A stretch of 64,000 nt of DNA from Cohnella thailandensis (GTDB lineage: Bacteria > Bacillota > Bacilli > Paenibacillales > Paenibacillaceae). The DNA is taken from assembly GCF_014212135.1 (NCBI RefSeq), contig NZ_JACJVQ010000006.1, positions 372,001-436,000 of the forward strand, read 5' to 3'. Position 1 is the first letter of the stretch; every line of letters begins with the position of its first letter. Of the stretch, positions 1 to 8,737 are shown piece by piece. The notes under the pieces are model-generated. The model had not been told where the DNA came from and searched no databases. It worked only from the letters and a program-made list of their open reading frames with translations. A program made the position numbers and the translations under genes.

Positions 1-1370
1 ACTATACGAGGCAGGCGATTCGGTCCAGGGTGGTCGATTATCTGCTGAAGCCGATCAACCGCCAGGATCTTAACCAAGCGCTTCGCAACGCGGCCGAGGT
101 GCTGAAGGCGCGCAAGCAGACGGAGAGCGAATTCATCGATCGCAACATCACGCTGAATTTGTCGGTGCCCAAGCTTAAAGAGAATATCTACCTGTCGATC
201 ATAGAGAGAAACGTGAAGGTCAAGAACAATGAAGCGTATCTTCGGCTGATCGGGGCGGACGACCCGGATAAGCGCTATTGCGCGACGGCCGTCCGAATCC
301 TGAACATGGAGAGAATTACGGAGGCGCGCTTCAAGCAGGAGAGCGATCTTCTCCGGTTCGCCGTCACGAACGTGATCAACGAGTTCGCGGAAGAAGGCTT
401 CCAGAGCTTCAGCTTCTCCAATCCGAAGATAGAAAAGGAGATTATCGTCGTCCATACCCTGTCGGGAGGGATCGTCGGAGACATCGGCTTCCGTTCGGTT
501 CACTTCATGAAGAAGGTCGTGTCCGTCCTGAAGGATCTGTTCGGCATCCTGGCCGTCTCCGGCACCGGGATGCCCGTCCAGGAGATCTCGAAGCTGTCGG
601 AGTCCTATGAAGAAGCGGAGAAGGTCGTGGATTCGATCGATCTTCTGAAGCTGGACGGAGTCAGCGGATTCGTAGCCGATGCTCGGGTCGACGGCCCGAA
701 GGAGGAGCTCTCCTCGCCGAGCCGGTTCTCCCAGCTTCGCGCGGCGATCGAGGCGGGCAACGCGAACCAGGCCCGCGGCGTCGTCCAGGACTTCGCGAAT
801 ACGCTGAGGGGATTGCCGTCGCTTCGCTTGAAGGACGCGAACCTGATCGCGAAGAAGCTGGTTCGCGAGCTGGGGGAGCTGGCGCAGGGGGGCGGCGATT
901 CGAACGCGCCGCTTCTGCCGGAAGGAAGTCTCCGGGAGCTGGGAATCCGCGAGGAGTACGCTTCCTTCGAAGAATTCGAAGCTCTTCTTCTTAAGGCGGT
1001 CGATGCTTGCTTCCACCGGATCCGGTCTTCCGTTCAGGCGGACAAGTCGGTCGCGATCGGCGAGATCAAAGATTATATCGACCGGAATTACTTCGAGGAT
1101 ATCAAGGTTTCGATGTTTACCGAGAAGTATTTTCTCAGCCGCGAGTACCTGATGAAGCTGTTTAAGCAGCAGTATGGCTACGGAATTCACGAGTACGTGC
1201 AGAAAATCCGGATGGACAAGGCCAAGGAGCTGCTGGAGAATTCGGAGCTGAAGATCCAGGAGATCTCCGAGATGCTCGGCTACAAGGACAAGAACTATTT
1301 TAGCAAGGCGTTCAGGAATTATTTCTCCCTCTCTCCCACAGAATACCGAATGAAGCGATCGGATGGATAA
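1..1370 (+). CDS. YesN-type response regulator, AraC-family output (5' truncated)
   Basis: The open frame enters from the window edge, so the start is missing; about 455 residues are visible. The first residues are the end of a receiver domain (VVDYLLKPINRQDL carries the conserved Lys-Pro of beta-5). A long helical linker follows, then two AraC-type helix-turn-helix motifs in the last 100 residues (IKDYIDRNYFEDIKVSMF; ISEMLGYKDKNYFSKAFRNY). Regulators of this type usually pair with a YesM membrane kinase, which would lie upstream of the window, and act on neighbouring sugar-uptake genes. The binding protein 130 bp downstream is the likely target. A GTG at 30 lies inside the receiver and is not a real start. 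Confidence 0.93.
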   Translation, partial: YTRQAIRSRVVDYLLKPINRQDLNQALRNAAEVLKARKQTESEFIDRNITLNLSVPKLKENIYLSIIERNVKVKNNEAYLRLIGADDPDKRYCATAVRILNMERITEARFKQESDLLRFAVTNVINEFAEEGFQSFSFSNPKIEKEIIVVHTLSGGIVGDIGFRSVHFMKKVVSVLKDLFGILAVSGTGMPVQEISKLSESYEEAEKVVDSIDLLKLDGVSGFVADARVDGPKEELSSPSRFSQLRAAIEAGNANQARGVVQDFANTLRGLPSLRLKDANLIAKKLVRELGELAQGGGDSNAPLLPEGSLRELGIREEYASFEEFEALLLKAVDACFHRIRSSVQADKSVAIGEIKDYIDRNYFEDIKVSMFTEKYFLSREYLMKLFKQQYGYGIHEYVQKIRMDKAKELLENSELKIQEISEMLGYKDKNYFSKAFRNYFSLSPTEYRMKRSDG

Positions 1371-1499
1371 AAGTGAACGGAGGGAGAACTACACTTTTTT
1401 ACCCTCAAGTGATCACGAATCTACATTTTTATCGATTTCCGATTTCTTTAGAATGAACTTCGAAGATCAATCAACTTACCACGGAGTGGGGGCGTAGCA

Positions 1500-2819
1500 A
1501 TGCTAAAGAGAATGACGGCGCTGTCCATGAGCGCGGTGCTGATGGTAGGCGCTCTGGCGGCATGCGGCAACAACAATAATAATGCGGGCAATACGGCTTC
1601 CCCGACGGCAAGCGGCGCGGCGAGCGGCGCAGCCAGCGACAAGCCGGTCACGATCAACATGTTTACGGCATCTCCGGAATATACCGACGCGTTCAATGCT
1701 TATATCGAGGAATACAAGAAGGTTAAGCCGAACGTCACGATCAACCTGGAGATCATGCAAGCCGACTATAACACGGTGCTCAAGTCCCGCATCGCTTCCG
1801 GCAACACGCCGGACGTATTCCAGACGACGGCGGGCGGAGACATCGACACGTTCGCGGAGTACAGCTACGACCTGACGAACGAGCCGCTCGCGGCGGCGAT
1901 GACGGATGCGGTTCGCGCGAACATGACGTCCACGGACGGCAAGGTGCTCGGACTTCCGGTCAAGGGCAACCTGTTTACCCTGATCTACAACAAAAAGCTG
2001 TTCGCCGACGCGGGCATCACGGAAGTGCCTAAGACGACGGCTCAACTGGACGACGCGATCGCGAAGCTCGAAGCCAAGGGCATCACGCCGTTCGCGAACG
2101 CCTACAAGGAATGGTGGACCTGGAAGCACGTCTTCCAGCACTTCGTTGACGCGGCCGCGGAAGATGCGGGAACGGATGCGAAGACGCTGGTCGGCCAATT
2201 CATCAAGGGCGAGACGACGTTCGCGGATCATCCGGTCCTGAAGGACAACTTCTTCAACTTCGTCGACACGACCGTCAAGCACGGCACCGACAAGCCGCTC
2301 GAACGCGACAGCAACGCCGAAGTCAGCGACTTCGCTTCCGGCAAGGCGGCCATCATGACCGGCAAGGGCGCGTGGGACGAAGAAGCGATCAAGAAGATCT
2401 CCCCGGACATCGAGATCGGCATCATGGGTTACCCGGTCAGCGACAAGGCCGAGCAATCGGTTATCATCACCGGCGCCGACCAAGCTCTCCGCATCAACAA
2501 GGATTCCAAGAACGTAGCGGCGGTCGTCGAGTTCTTCAACTGGCTGTACACGTCCGACTACGGCAAGCAATGGTTCTCCAACGTAGCGAAGGTCATTCCT
2601 CCGATCAAGGACGCTCCGCTTCCGGATCTGGATATGCCTAAGCAAATGGACGAACTTCTGAAGACGGAGAAGTCCGGCGACCTGGCCGTCAACTACTCGC
2701 TCGACACGTTCCATCAGAAGTTCGGCGAGATCATGCAGGCTTATATCGGCGGCAGCAAGAAGAAGGACGCCGCGATCAAGGAGATCGAGCAAGCTTGGCA
2801 GCAGCTGGGCGCTTCCTAA
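1500..2819 (+). CDS. extracellular solute-binding lipoprotein of a sugar ABC transporter
   Basis: The 439-residue protein has a lipoprotein signal peptide ending in the lipobox LAAC with Cys22, then a low-complexity Asn/Ala/Ser linker. The mature part has the fold signature of family 1 (MalE/UgpB-like) binding proteins, including a GNTPDVFQTTAGG ligand loop and the PVKGNLFTLIYNKKLF segment. It should be anchored on the outer membrane face and bind an oligosaccharide. No permease or ATPase genes follow; the next gene is an alpha-galactosidase, which suggests that an alpha-galactoside is the ligand (inference) and that the permeases lie elsewhere. The start ATG has a GGAG-containing purine stretch upstream. 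Confidence 0.92.
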   Translation: MLKRMTALSMSAVLMVGALAACGNNNNNAGNTASPTASGAASGAASDKPVTINMFTASPEYTDAFNAYIEEYKKVKPNVTINLEIMQADYNTVLKSRIASGNTPDVFQTTAGGDIDTFAEYSYDLTNEPLAAAMTDAVRANMTSTDGKVLGLPVKGNLFTLIYNKKLFADAGITEVPKTTAQLDDAIAKLEAKGITPFANAYKEWWTWKHVFQHFVDAAAEDAGTDAKTLVGQFIKGETTFADHPVLKDNFFNFVDTTVKHGTDKPLERDSNAEVSDFASGKAAIMTGKGAWDEEAIKKISPDIEIGIMGYPVSDKAEQSVIITGADQALRINKDSKNVAAVVEFFNWLYTSDYGKQWFSNVAKVIPPIKDAPLPDLDMPKQMDELLKTEKSGDLAVNYSLDTFHQKFGEIMQAYIGGSKKKDAAIKEIEQAWQQLGAS

Positions 2820-2874
2820 TCGGGCGTTACGGGCGGCAATTCGCATAACTGAGCTAAATAGGACAAGAACTGAC

Positions 2875-2900
2875 AACTCAGCGCCTGTGGGCGCTGAGTT
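2875..2900 (+). terminator. hairpin between binding protein and alpha-galactosidase
   Basis: An 11-bp perfect stem (AACTCAGCGCC and its complement) closes a 4-nt loop. No clean U-tract follows, so it may be a 3' stabilising or attenuating hairpin that raises binding-protein mRNA over the downstream gene rather than a full terminator. Confidence 0.4.
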
Positions 2901-2950
2901 GAATGCTTTATAATTTCGGTAATGGCATGGAAGGAGGATGTTCTATCCCA

Positions 2951-5047
2951 ATGGCACAAACGATCCAGCTTGAAGAGAATGGCCTATATCTGGTACTGAA
3001 AGTAACCGACGAACAGGACGTGCGCCTGCTCCACTTCGGCACGAGCCCTTTGGATGTTAAGGCGATTGGAGAGAAGCAGGAGGAAGGCTTCCGCTTGCTC
3101 GAGCTTCAGCTGTCGGGCGACGATCGCGCGGAATATCACGGGCGGACGCACCGGGCGACGTTCCCGGGTTTGCGGATGAGGTATGCCGGGCATACGGACA
3201 CGCGCAACGGAATCGGGCGCAAGCTCGAGATCGCGATGACCGATCCGGAGACGAAGCTGAAGTCCGTCTCCCATCTTCAATTCTATACCGGGACTTCGGT
3301 CGTCCGCGCTTGGACCGTTCTTGTTAATGAAGGGGAAGAATCGGTCGGAGTCGAGTACGTCAGCTCGTTCGCGCTGACCGGCATCGACAAGGAGGGGAAG
3401 CTCGACCGGGACGAGAAGCTTCGCCTGTCCATCCCTCATACCGGATGGCAGAGCGAAATCCAGTGGCGGACGAACACGATTCCGGAGCTCGGCTTGTCCC
3501 ACATGACGGACCGGAGCTCCAAGCGGATCTCCTGCAGCAACACCGGCTCCTGGGCGGCGGCGGAGCATATTCCGATGGCCGTCCTGGAGAATGCCGAAGC
3601 CGGGACGAGCCTGGTCTGGCAGATCGAGCACAACGGCTCCTGGCACTGGGAGATCATCGATCAATTCGATTATTTGACGCTGCTGATCAGCGGGCCGACC
3701 GAGCATGACAACCATTGGTGGAAGGAGCTTGCGCCCGGCGAGGAGTTCGTCTCGGTTCCGGTCGCCGTCGGGGCGGCGAAGGGCGGCTTCGAGGAAGCGA
3801 TCGGCGAGTTGACGAAGTACCGTCGGCTGATCCGCCGCCCGAACGACGACAATCGCTTGCTGCGAGTCATCTTCAACGACTACATGAACTGTCTTTGGGG
3901 CAGCCCGACGACGGAGAAGCTTCTGCCTCTCATCGACGCGGCCGCCGAGATCGGCAGCGAATACTTCTGCATCGACGCCGGCTGGTACGCTCCGGGAGCC
4001 TGGTGGGACGGCGTCGGCGAATGGCTTCCTTCTCGCGAGCGATTCCCGGAAGGGATCGAATACGTGCTGGGCTACATTCGCGAGAAAGGCATGATCCCCG
4101 GCCTCTGGCTGGAGCTTGAGGTCATGGGCATTCGCAGTCCGAAGCTCGCCGAGGCGGACGACAGCTGGTTCTTCATGCGGCACGGCAAGCGCGTCAAGGA
4201 CCGCAGCCGTTACCAGCTCGATTACCGGAACCCGGCGGTCATCGCCCACGCGAACGAGGTCATCCGCCGCCTGGTCGAGGACTACGGCGTCGGCTACATC
4301 AAGATGGACTACAACATCAATGCCGGCATCGGAACCGAGACCGATGCGGACAGCTTCGGCGACGGGCTGCTCCAGCACAACCGCGCTTACCTCGCTTGGC
4401 TGGACGGCATCTTCGCCAAGTATCCGGATCTCGTCATCGAGAACTGCTCCAGCGGCGGCATGCGCATGGACTACGCGATGCTGAGCCGCCACAGCATCCA
4501 GTCGACGAGCGACCAGGAGGATTACGTGAAGTACGCGCAGATCGCGGCCAGCTCCCCGTCCGCGCTCACTCCGGAGCAATCGGCGATCTGGTCGTATCCG
4601 CTGCGCGAGGGCGACGACGAAGAGGTCGTCTTCAACATGGTGAACGCGCTGCTGCTGCGGGTCCATCAGAGCGGCCACGTCGCCGAGCTGAGCCCTCGCC
4701 GGAGAGCGCTCGTCAAGGAAGCGCTCGACTACTACAAGACGATCCGCGACGACATCCGCGTATCGCTTCCGTTCTGGCCGATCGGCCTGCCGAAGTCGGA
4801 GGACGACTGGGTCAGCTTCGGGCTGCGCGCCGGAGACCGCTTGTACGTCGCGGTATGGCGTCTGGGCGGCGATGCGTCCGAGATCGCGCTGCCGCTTCCG
4901 AAGCTCGCGGGCAAGGAGCTGTCAGCGCGAATCACCTATCCGGCGGAGAACGACAGCGCGATCGCGTGGAGCCGCGAGACCGGCGAGCTCAAGGTGACGC
5001 TTCCTCGCGAGAAGACGGCTAGATTGATCGAGCTTCAGGTACGATAA
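2951..5047 (+). CDS. alpha-galactosidase, GH36/GH-D family
   Basis: The predicted 698-residue cytoplasmic enzyme hydrolyses terminal alpha-galactosides such as melibiose or raffinose. It has an N-terminal beta-sandwich of about 300 residues, a central TIM barrel and a C-terminal beta domain, as in GH36. The nucleophile is Asp453 in YIKMDYN; ENCSSGGMRMDYAML and SDQED follow, with Asp521 as probable acid/base. The open frame extends upstream to 2903, but AAGGAGG at 2931-2937 lies 13 nt before ATG 2951, so that start is preferred. There is no signal peptide, so the substrate must be imported, consistent with the binding protein just upstream. An intrinsic terminator follows. Confidence 0.93.
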   Translation: MAQTIQLEENGLYLVLKVTDEQDVRLLHFGTSPLDVKAIGEKQEEGFRLLELQLSGDDRAEYHGRTHRATFPGLRMRYAGHTDTRNGIGRKLEIAMTDPETKLKSVSHLQFYTGTSVVRAWTVLVNEGEESVGVEYVSSFALTGIDKEGKLDRDEKLRLSIPHTGWQSEIQWRTNTIPELGLSHMTDRSSKRISCSNTGSWAAAEHIPMAVLENAEAGTSLVWQIEHNGSWHWEIIDQFDYLTLLISGPTEHDNHWWKELAPGEEFVSVPVAVGAAKGGFEEAIGELTKYRRLIRRPNDDNRLLRVIFNDYMNCLWGSPTTEKLLPLIDAAAEIGSEYFCIDAGWYAPGAWWDGVGEWLPSRERFPEGIEYVLGYIREKGMIPGLWLELEVMGIRSPKLAEADDSWFFMRHGKRVKDRSRYQLDYRNPAVIAHANEVIRRLVEDYGVGYIKMDYNINAGIGTETDADSFGDGLLQHNRAYLAWLDGIFAKYPDLVIENCSSGGMRMDYAMLSRHSIQSTSDQEDYVKYAQIAASSPSALTPEQSAIWSYPLREGDDEEVVFNMVNALLLRVHQSGHVAELSPRRRALVKEALDYYKTIRDDIRVSLPFWPIGLPKSEDDWVSFGLRAGDRLYVAVWRLGGDASEIALPLPKLAGKELSARITYPAENDSAIAWSRETGELKVTLPREKTARLIELQVR

Positions 5048-5061
5048 GAAGCGGAATTTTG

Positions 5062-5092
5062 CCCCCGGACCGAATTGGGTCCGGGGGTTTTT
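5062..5092 (+). terminator. intrinsic terminator of the alpha-galactosidase gene
   Basis: A 10-bp GC-rich stem (CCCCCGGACC paired with GGTCCGGGGG), a 6-nt loop and five T residues lie 15 bp after the stop codon. Confidence 0.85.
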
Positions 5093-5148
5093 GGGGTTTG
5101 GGGGCCGCTAGGGGCCTGAGGGGCGTGTAAGCCTGCGTTGTAGGCCCT

Positions 5149-5374
5149 GTAAGCCGACATTGTCGGGTTACAGCACCGAAAGTAGGCGCCAAGGGCCGTG
5201 TAAGCCGACATTGTCGGCTTACAGCTCTGAAAGCAGGCGCCGAAGGCCGTGCAAGCCGACATTATCGGCTTACAGCTCTGAAAGCGAGGCTCGGGGGCCC
5301 TGTAAGCCGACGTTGTCGGCTTACAGCCCCGAAAGCGGGTGCGAGGGCTGTGTAACCCGACATTATCGGGTTAC
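5149..5374. repeat. tandem array 1: five ~51-bp units with a palindromic core
   Basis: Units begin at 5149, 5200, 5251, 5302 and 5352. Each carries a 23-bp near-perfect palindrome whose arms are GTAAGCCGACA and TGTCGGCTTAC, separated by 28 bp of less conserved sequence. In the last unit the fifth base pair is flipped from G:C to C:G on both arms, which keeps pairing; in the first unit only one arm has changed. Because 51 is a multiple of three, several frames stay open on both strands; these are judged not to be genes because no ribosome site or coding-like substitution pattern is seen. Confidence 0.9.
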
Positions 5375-5388
5375 GTTTCTGGTTCGGC

Positions 5389-5575
5389 TAACGGACACCA
5401 ACGACTCTTAAACGCAGATTAATCGTCTTCTTGAACTATAACGGACATACAGTCCGTTAGGATTCCTTTTACGTTCCGAAATGGCATTTTAACGCTTCTA
5501 AGCGTTTCTTATGTCCGTTAGAATTCGAAAGAGACTATTTAGCCGATTTAACGGACTGTATGTCCTTTACAATTG
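5389..5575. repeat. degenerate continuation with TAACGGAC inverted repeats
   Basis: TAACGG-type elements start at 5389 and 5439, a related TAACGC element at 5490, and another TAACGGAC at 5549. The second forms an inverted repeat (TAACGGAC / GTCCGTTA) with a 5-nt centre; the third has a different palindrome (AACGCTT / AAGCGTT); the fourth is an imperfect version of the second. The first two spacings are 50 and 51 bp, matching the flanking arrays although the sequence differs. The element is less regular than its neighbours. No gene is seen here. Confidence 0.6.
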
Positions 5576-5604
5576 CATAAGATCTGATACCTCCGAACGC
5601 ATGC

Positions 5605-5860
5605 GGAATAATGGAGTACCTTAGAGCGGCGAATAGTCGGGGCAAAGTGCGAATGTATGGTATGGAGTACCATAGATCGGCGGACGGTCGGGGCAACGTG
5701 CGAATGTGCGGTATGGAGTGCCATAGATAGACGGACGGTTGGGACAACGTGCGAATGTGCGGTATGGAGTACCATAGATCGGCGGGCAGTCGGGACAACG
5801 TGCGAATGTATGGTATGGAGTACCATAGAACGGCGGGCAGCCGGGGCAGCGTGCGAGATC
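5605..5860. repeat. tandem array 2: five 51-bp units with a TGGTA/TACCA core
   Basis: Units begin at 5611, 5662, 5713, 5764 and 5815, an exact 51-bp period. The core is an inverted repeat TATGGTA-TGGAG-TACCATA. The remainder of each unit (around CGGTCGGGGCAACGTGCGAA) varies by point changes at all three codon positions, which argues against coding. The arrays between 5149 and 5860 form one gene-free block between the alpha-galactosidase gene and the transporter fusion gene. Confidence 0.9.
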
Positions 5861-5981
5861 TTTTCATTCCCGTAAACTCGACGCTAGTCCCGAAAAATTA
5901 CCTTTAGCTAATATCCAACTCTCTCGAACCAACGATATAATAGAAACATTCTTGTTAGGGATTGGATGAGGTTGCGGAGCC

Positions 5982-8666
5982 ATGGATCTGAGTCGGATTG
6001 AGATGTTCAACGGATTGTCGAAGGTGGAGCTGGCCCGCATTCTCGGCATGATGGATCGGCAGGAGGAGCCGGCGGGTACGGTCCTGTTCCGGCAGGGGGA
6101 TCCCGGCGACAGCATGTTCCTGATCGAGCAAGGGAAGGTGCAGCTCTATTCGGAGACGCCGGATGGGGACAGCCAGCCTCTTGCGCTGCTAAGCGAAGGC
6201 ATCGCGTTCGGCGAGATGGCGCTTCTCACGGGAGAGCCCCGTTCGGCGACGGCGGTCGCCGCGAGCGACACCGTCCTCTATCGGATCGACTCGGAGATTT
6301 TCGGCAGGCTTATCGGCGAGAACGGCGCGCTATCGGCATACTTTATTCGGCTGCTCTCGCAGAGGCTTGTCCAGACGAACGACCGGCTCCAAGCCTCCAA
6401 GGAAGCGAAAGCCCGTCTCGTTCGGGAGTCGCTCGACCGGCTTCCCGAGCCGCTTCCCGAAGCGCTGTCCGCGTGCGCCATGCTGCCTTGTTTCGACGGA
6501 AGGCTGATGGAAGCTCTGTTCTCTATCGACTGGAGCGGGTTATGGGAGAAGCATCGCGAGACGCTGTCCGAATTCGTTCGCCCCATCGAGGCGTACGGGG
6601 AAGAAGGAGGCTTCGAGCTGCACGCTTCCGTGAAGCCGGTCCTGGCGGAACGGTATTTGGAGCGCCACTCGGAGAGGGAGGCGGCGCACTGGCTTCGCAA
6701 AGCCGCCGAGTATTGGATGGGGCAGGGCAGATGGGATGCCGCGGCGGCCGTCTACGCGGAGCGGGACGACTGGGACTCGGCGTTGAATATCGCCGAATGG
6801 AAGCTGCGGGCAGAGCGGGAAGCGCAGGAGCCGGAGATTGCGGCGACGGGGAGCGAGGCCGGCCCAATCCTTGCCGGACCCGCCGGCTCGGCGGGTTATG
6901 CCATGTTCGATCGCTGCCCGGCCGAGCGCTTGACATCCCGATTCGACGTGCTGAAGGCTTACCTCTCGCATTGCGCGGAACGGAGGCGGGAGGCGGGACT
7001 GCTCAAGCTCGAAGAGCTGTTGGACGATGGCGTCGCCTTCTCGACGGAGGAGACGATCGAGCTCTGCGAGCTTGGAGCGGAATTGTGCCGAGCTCTCGGC
7101 CACAAGCAGAAGGCGCTCGATTATCTTCAGCGCGCGGAGAGATTGGCGATGCATGCCGCTCAATCGGGCGGCGAAGGCGAGCTCTCCGAGAGGAGCTATC
7201 GCCTGGCGGAACAGAAGCTGAGACAGGAGAAGTCGAAGGAGCTGGCCGCGAAGGCGGGAAGCCTCTGGAAGAAGAGAGGCTGGAGCGGGGCGATCGCCGC
7301 CTGCGTGGCGCTCGGCAGCATGACCTTCTTCCACTTCGCGGACCCGATCGCGGGCTTGTCGCGGGACGGGATGGACTTCATCGGCATCGGGCTTGCGGCG
7401 GTCATTTTCTGGATGGTGAACGTCGTCGCCGACTACCTGGTCGCTCTGGTCATGGCGATGCTGTGGGTATTGGGAGGCTTGATGACGCCGGAGACCGCGC
7501 TGTCCGGCTTCGCTTCGACGACCTGGCTCTACATGCTGTTTATCCTGGCGGTCGGCGCGGCCATTACGAAGTCGGGCATTCTCTACCGATTGTCCCTTCA
7601 CGCCTTGCGCAGATTCCCCTCGCATTACCGGGGGCAGCTATGGGGGCTGATCGCGGGCGGGATCGCGCTCAATCCTCTGATTCCGTCCTCGTCGGCCAAG
7701 GTGACGCTCGGCGTTCCGATCGCGAGAACGCTGTCCGAGTCGATGGGCTTCCGCGACCGCAGCGCCGGAACCGCGGGCTTAAGTCTCGCCGCGATGGTGT
7801 TCTACGGCTTCACGGCGCCGTTTATTCTGAGCGGCTCCTATACGAACGCGATGGCGTTCGGACTGGTTCCCGGCGCGAAGCTTCCGAGCTGGTTCCAATG
7901 GTTTCTTTATGCGTTGCCGGCATTCCTGATCTTCGCTTGCCTCATGCTGCTCCTGCTCAACCGAATGTTCCGCAACCCGCCGGCTTCGAGGCCGATCGTC
8001 AAGGAGACGGTGGACGAGCAGCTTCATCTTCTCGGCCGGTGGACGAAGGAGGAGCGCTGGACCGTCGGGACGGTCGTCGGCTGCATGATCCTTCTTATTC
8101 TTCAGCCTCTCCATGGCTTGGATAACGCTTGGGTCATGCTTCTCGGCTTCGGCGTCCTGCTCGTCGCGGGAGCGCTCGATACGCAAACCCTCAAGACGAG
8201 CGTGGACTGGCCGTTCCTGCTCTTCATCGGAATCGCCTTCAGCTTCGCGCAGGGGGCGGAGCAGTTGGGGATCGTCGAGGCGATGTCATCCGTATTAAGC
8301 GAGAAAATGGAGGTTTTCCTCTCTTCGCCGATGCTGTTCCTCGCGGCGGCGATGGCGCTCTCCTTCCTCGTCACCTTGGTCGTACGGGACGATCCGGCCG
8401 TCATTCTCCTCGTGATCGCTCTGCTTCCGCTTGCCGATCAGGCGGGAGTCCACCCTTGGGTGCTCATCTTCGCCATCCTGCTGGCGACCGATCCGTTCTT
8501 CTTTACCTTCCAATCGCCGACGTATCTATTGGCGTACTACAGCGCGGAGGGGAAGTCGTTCAGCCATCGCCAAGGGCAGAAGGTCGCGATCGGGTATGCC
8601 GCGGCCGTTATTGTCGCGGTTCTCGCGAGCGTTCCTTACTGGCGGTGGATCGGGTTGATTCAATAA
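5982..8666 (+). CDS. cyclic-nucleotide-binding domain / MalT-like helical region / SLC13-type transporter fusion
   Basis: Of 894 residues, about 1-130 form a CRP-type cyclic-nucleotide-binding domain (VLFRQGDPGDSMFLIEQG; the FGEMALLTGEPRSATA phosphate-binding loop). Residues 150-400 are helical and resemble the winged-helix and helical-hairpin part of MalT-like STAND proteins (HWLRKAAEYWMGQGRWDAA), without any NTPase motif. From about residue 415 the protein is membrane-embedded, with 10 or more segments and divalent-anion (DASS/SLC13, CitT/ArsB superfamily) features such as NPLIPSSSAKVTLG and FTFQSPTYLL. The likely role is a carboxylate or oxyanion transporter gated or regulated through its cytosolic N-terminal part; the substrate is not known. 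It stands alone between a repeat block and a terminator. Confidence 0.85.
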   Translation: MDLSRIEMFNGLSKVELARILGMMDRQEEPAGTVLFRQGDPGDSMFLIEQGKVQLYSETPDGDSQPLALLSEGIAFGEMALLTGEPRSATAVAASDTVLYRIDSEIFGRLIGENGALSAYFIRLLSQRLVQTNDRLQASKEAKARLVRESLDRLPEPLPEALSACAMLPCFDGRLMEALFSIDWSGLWEKHRETLSEFVRPIEAYGEEGGFELHASVKPVLAERYLERHSEREAAHWLRKAAEYWMGQGRWDAAAAVYAERDDWDSALNIAEWKLRAEREAQEPEIAATGSEAGPILAGPAGSAGYAMFDRCPAERLTSRFDVLKAYLSHCAERRREAGLLKLEELLDDGVAFSTEETIELCELGAELCRALGHKQKALDYLQRAERLAMHAAQSGGEGELSERSYRLAEQKLRQEKSKELAAKAGSLWKKRGWSGAIAACVALGSMTFFHFADPIAGLSRDGMDFIGIGLAAVIFWMVNVVADYLVALVMAMLWVLGGLMTPETALSGFASTTWLYMLFILAVGAAITKSGILYRLSLHALRRFPSHYRGQLWGLIAGGIALNPLIPSSSAKVTLGVPIARTLSESMGFRDRSAGTAGLSLAAMVFYGFTAPFILSGSYTNAMAFGLVPGAKLPSWFQWFLYALPAFLIFACLMLLLLNRMFRNPPASRPIVKETVDEQLHLLGRWTKEERWTVGTVVGCMILLILQPLHGLDNAWVMLLGFGVLLVAGALDTQTLKTSVDWPFLLFIGIAFSFAQGAEQLGIVEAMSSVLSEKMEVFLSSPMLFLAAAMALSFLVTLVVRDDPAVILLVIALLPLADQAGVHPWVLIFAILLATDPFFFTFQSPTYLLAYYSAEGKSFSHRQGQKVAIGYAAAVIVAVLASVPYWRWIGLIQ

Positions 8667-8689
8667 AACGGCGCGCCTTCACGCAGCCA

Positions 8690-8737
8690 AAGCCGAGTCG
8701 TTCCTTCGCATAAAGGAGAGACTCGGCTTATTTTATT
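8690..8737 (+). terminator. intrinsic terminator after the transporter fusion gene
   Basis: The 10-bp stem AAGCCGAGTC / GACTCGGCTT with a 20-nt loop is followed by ATTTTATTT on the plus strand. It also lies at the 3' end of the convergent glycosyltransferase gene. Confidence 0.75.

Noticed and set aside
1503..2876. 457-codon antisense frame over the binding-protein gene
   Set aside because: Arg/Val/Leu-rich composition typical of antisense shadows; the plus strand encodes a clear lipoprotein.
5160..5411. Open frame with repeated KPTLSAYSSES peptide across the 51-bp array, and similar frames on the other strand
   Set aside because: 51 bp is 17 codons, so any stop-free unit stays open in all copies; several frames on both strands are open at once, no ribosome site is present and changes fall at all codon positions.
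5149..5860. CRISPR array
   Set aside because: The linkers between palindromes are themselves repeated rather than unique, and no cas genes are near.
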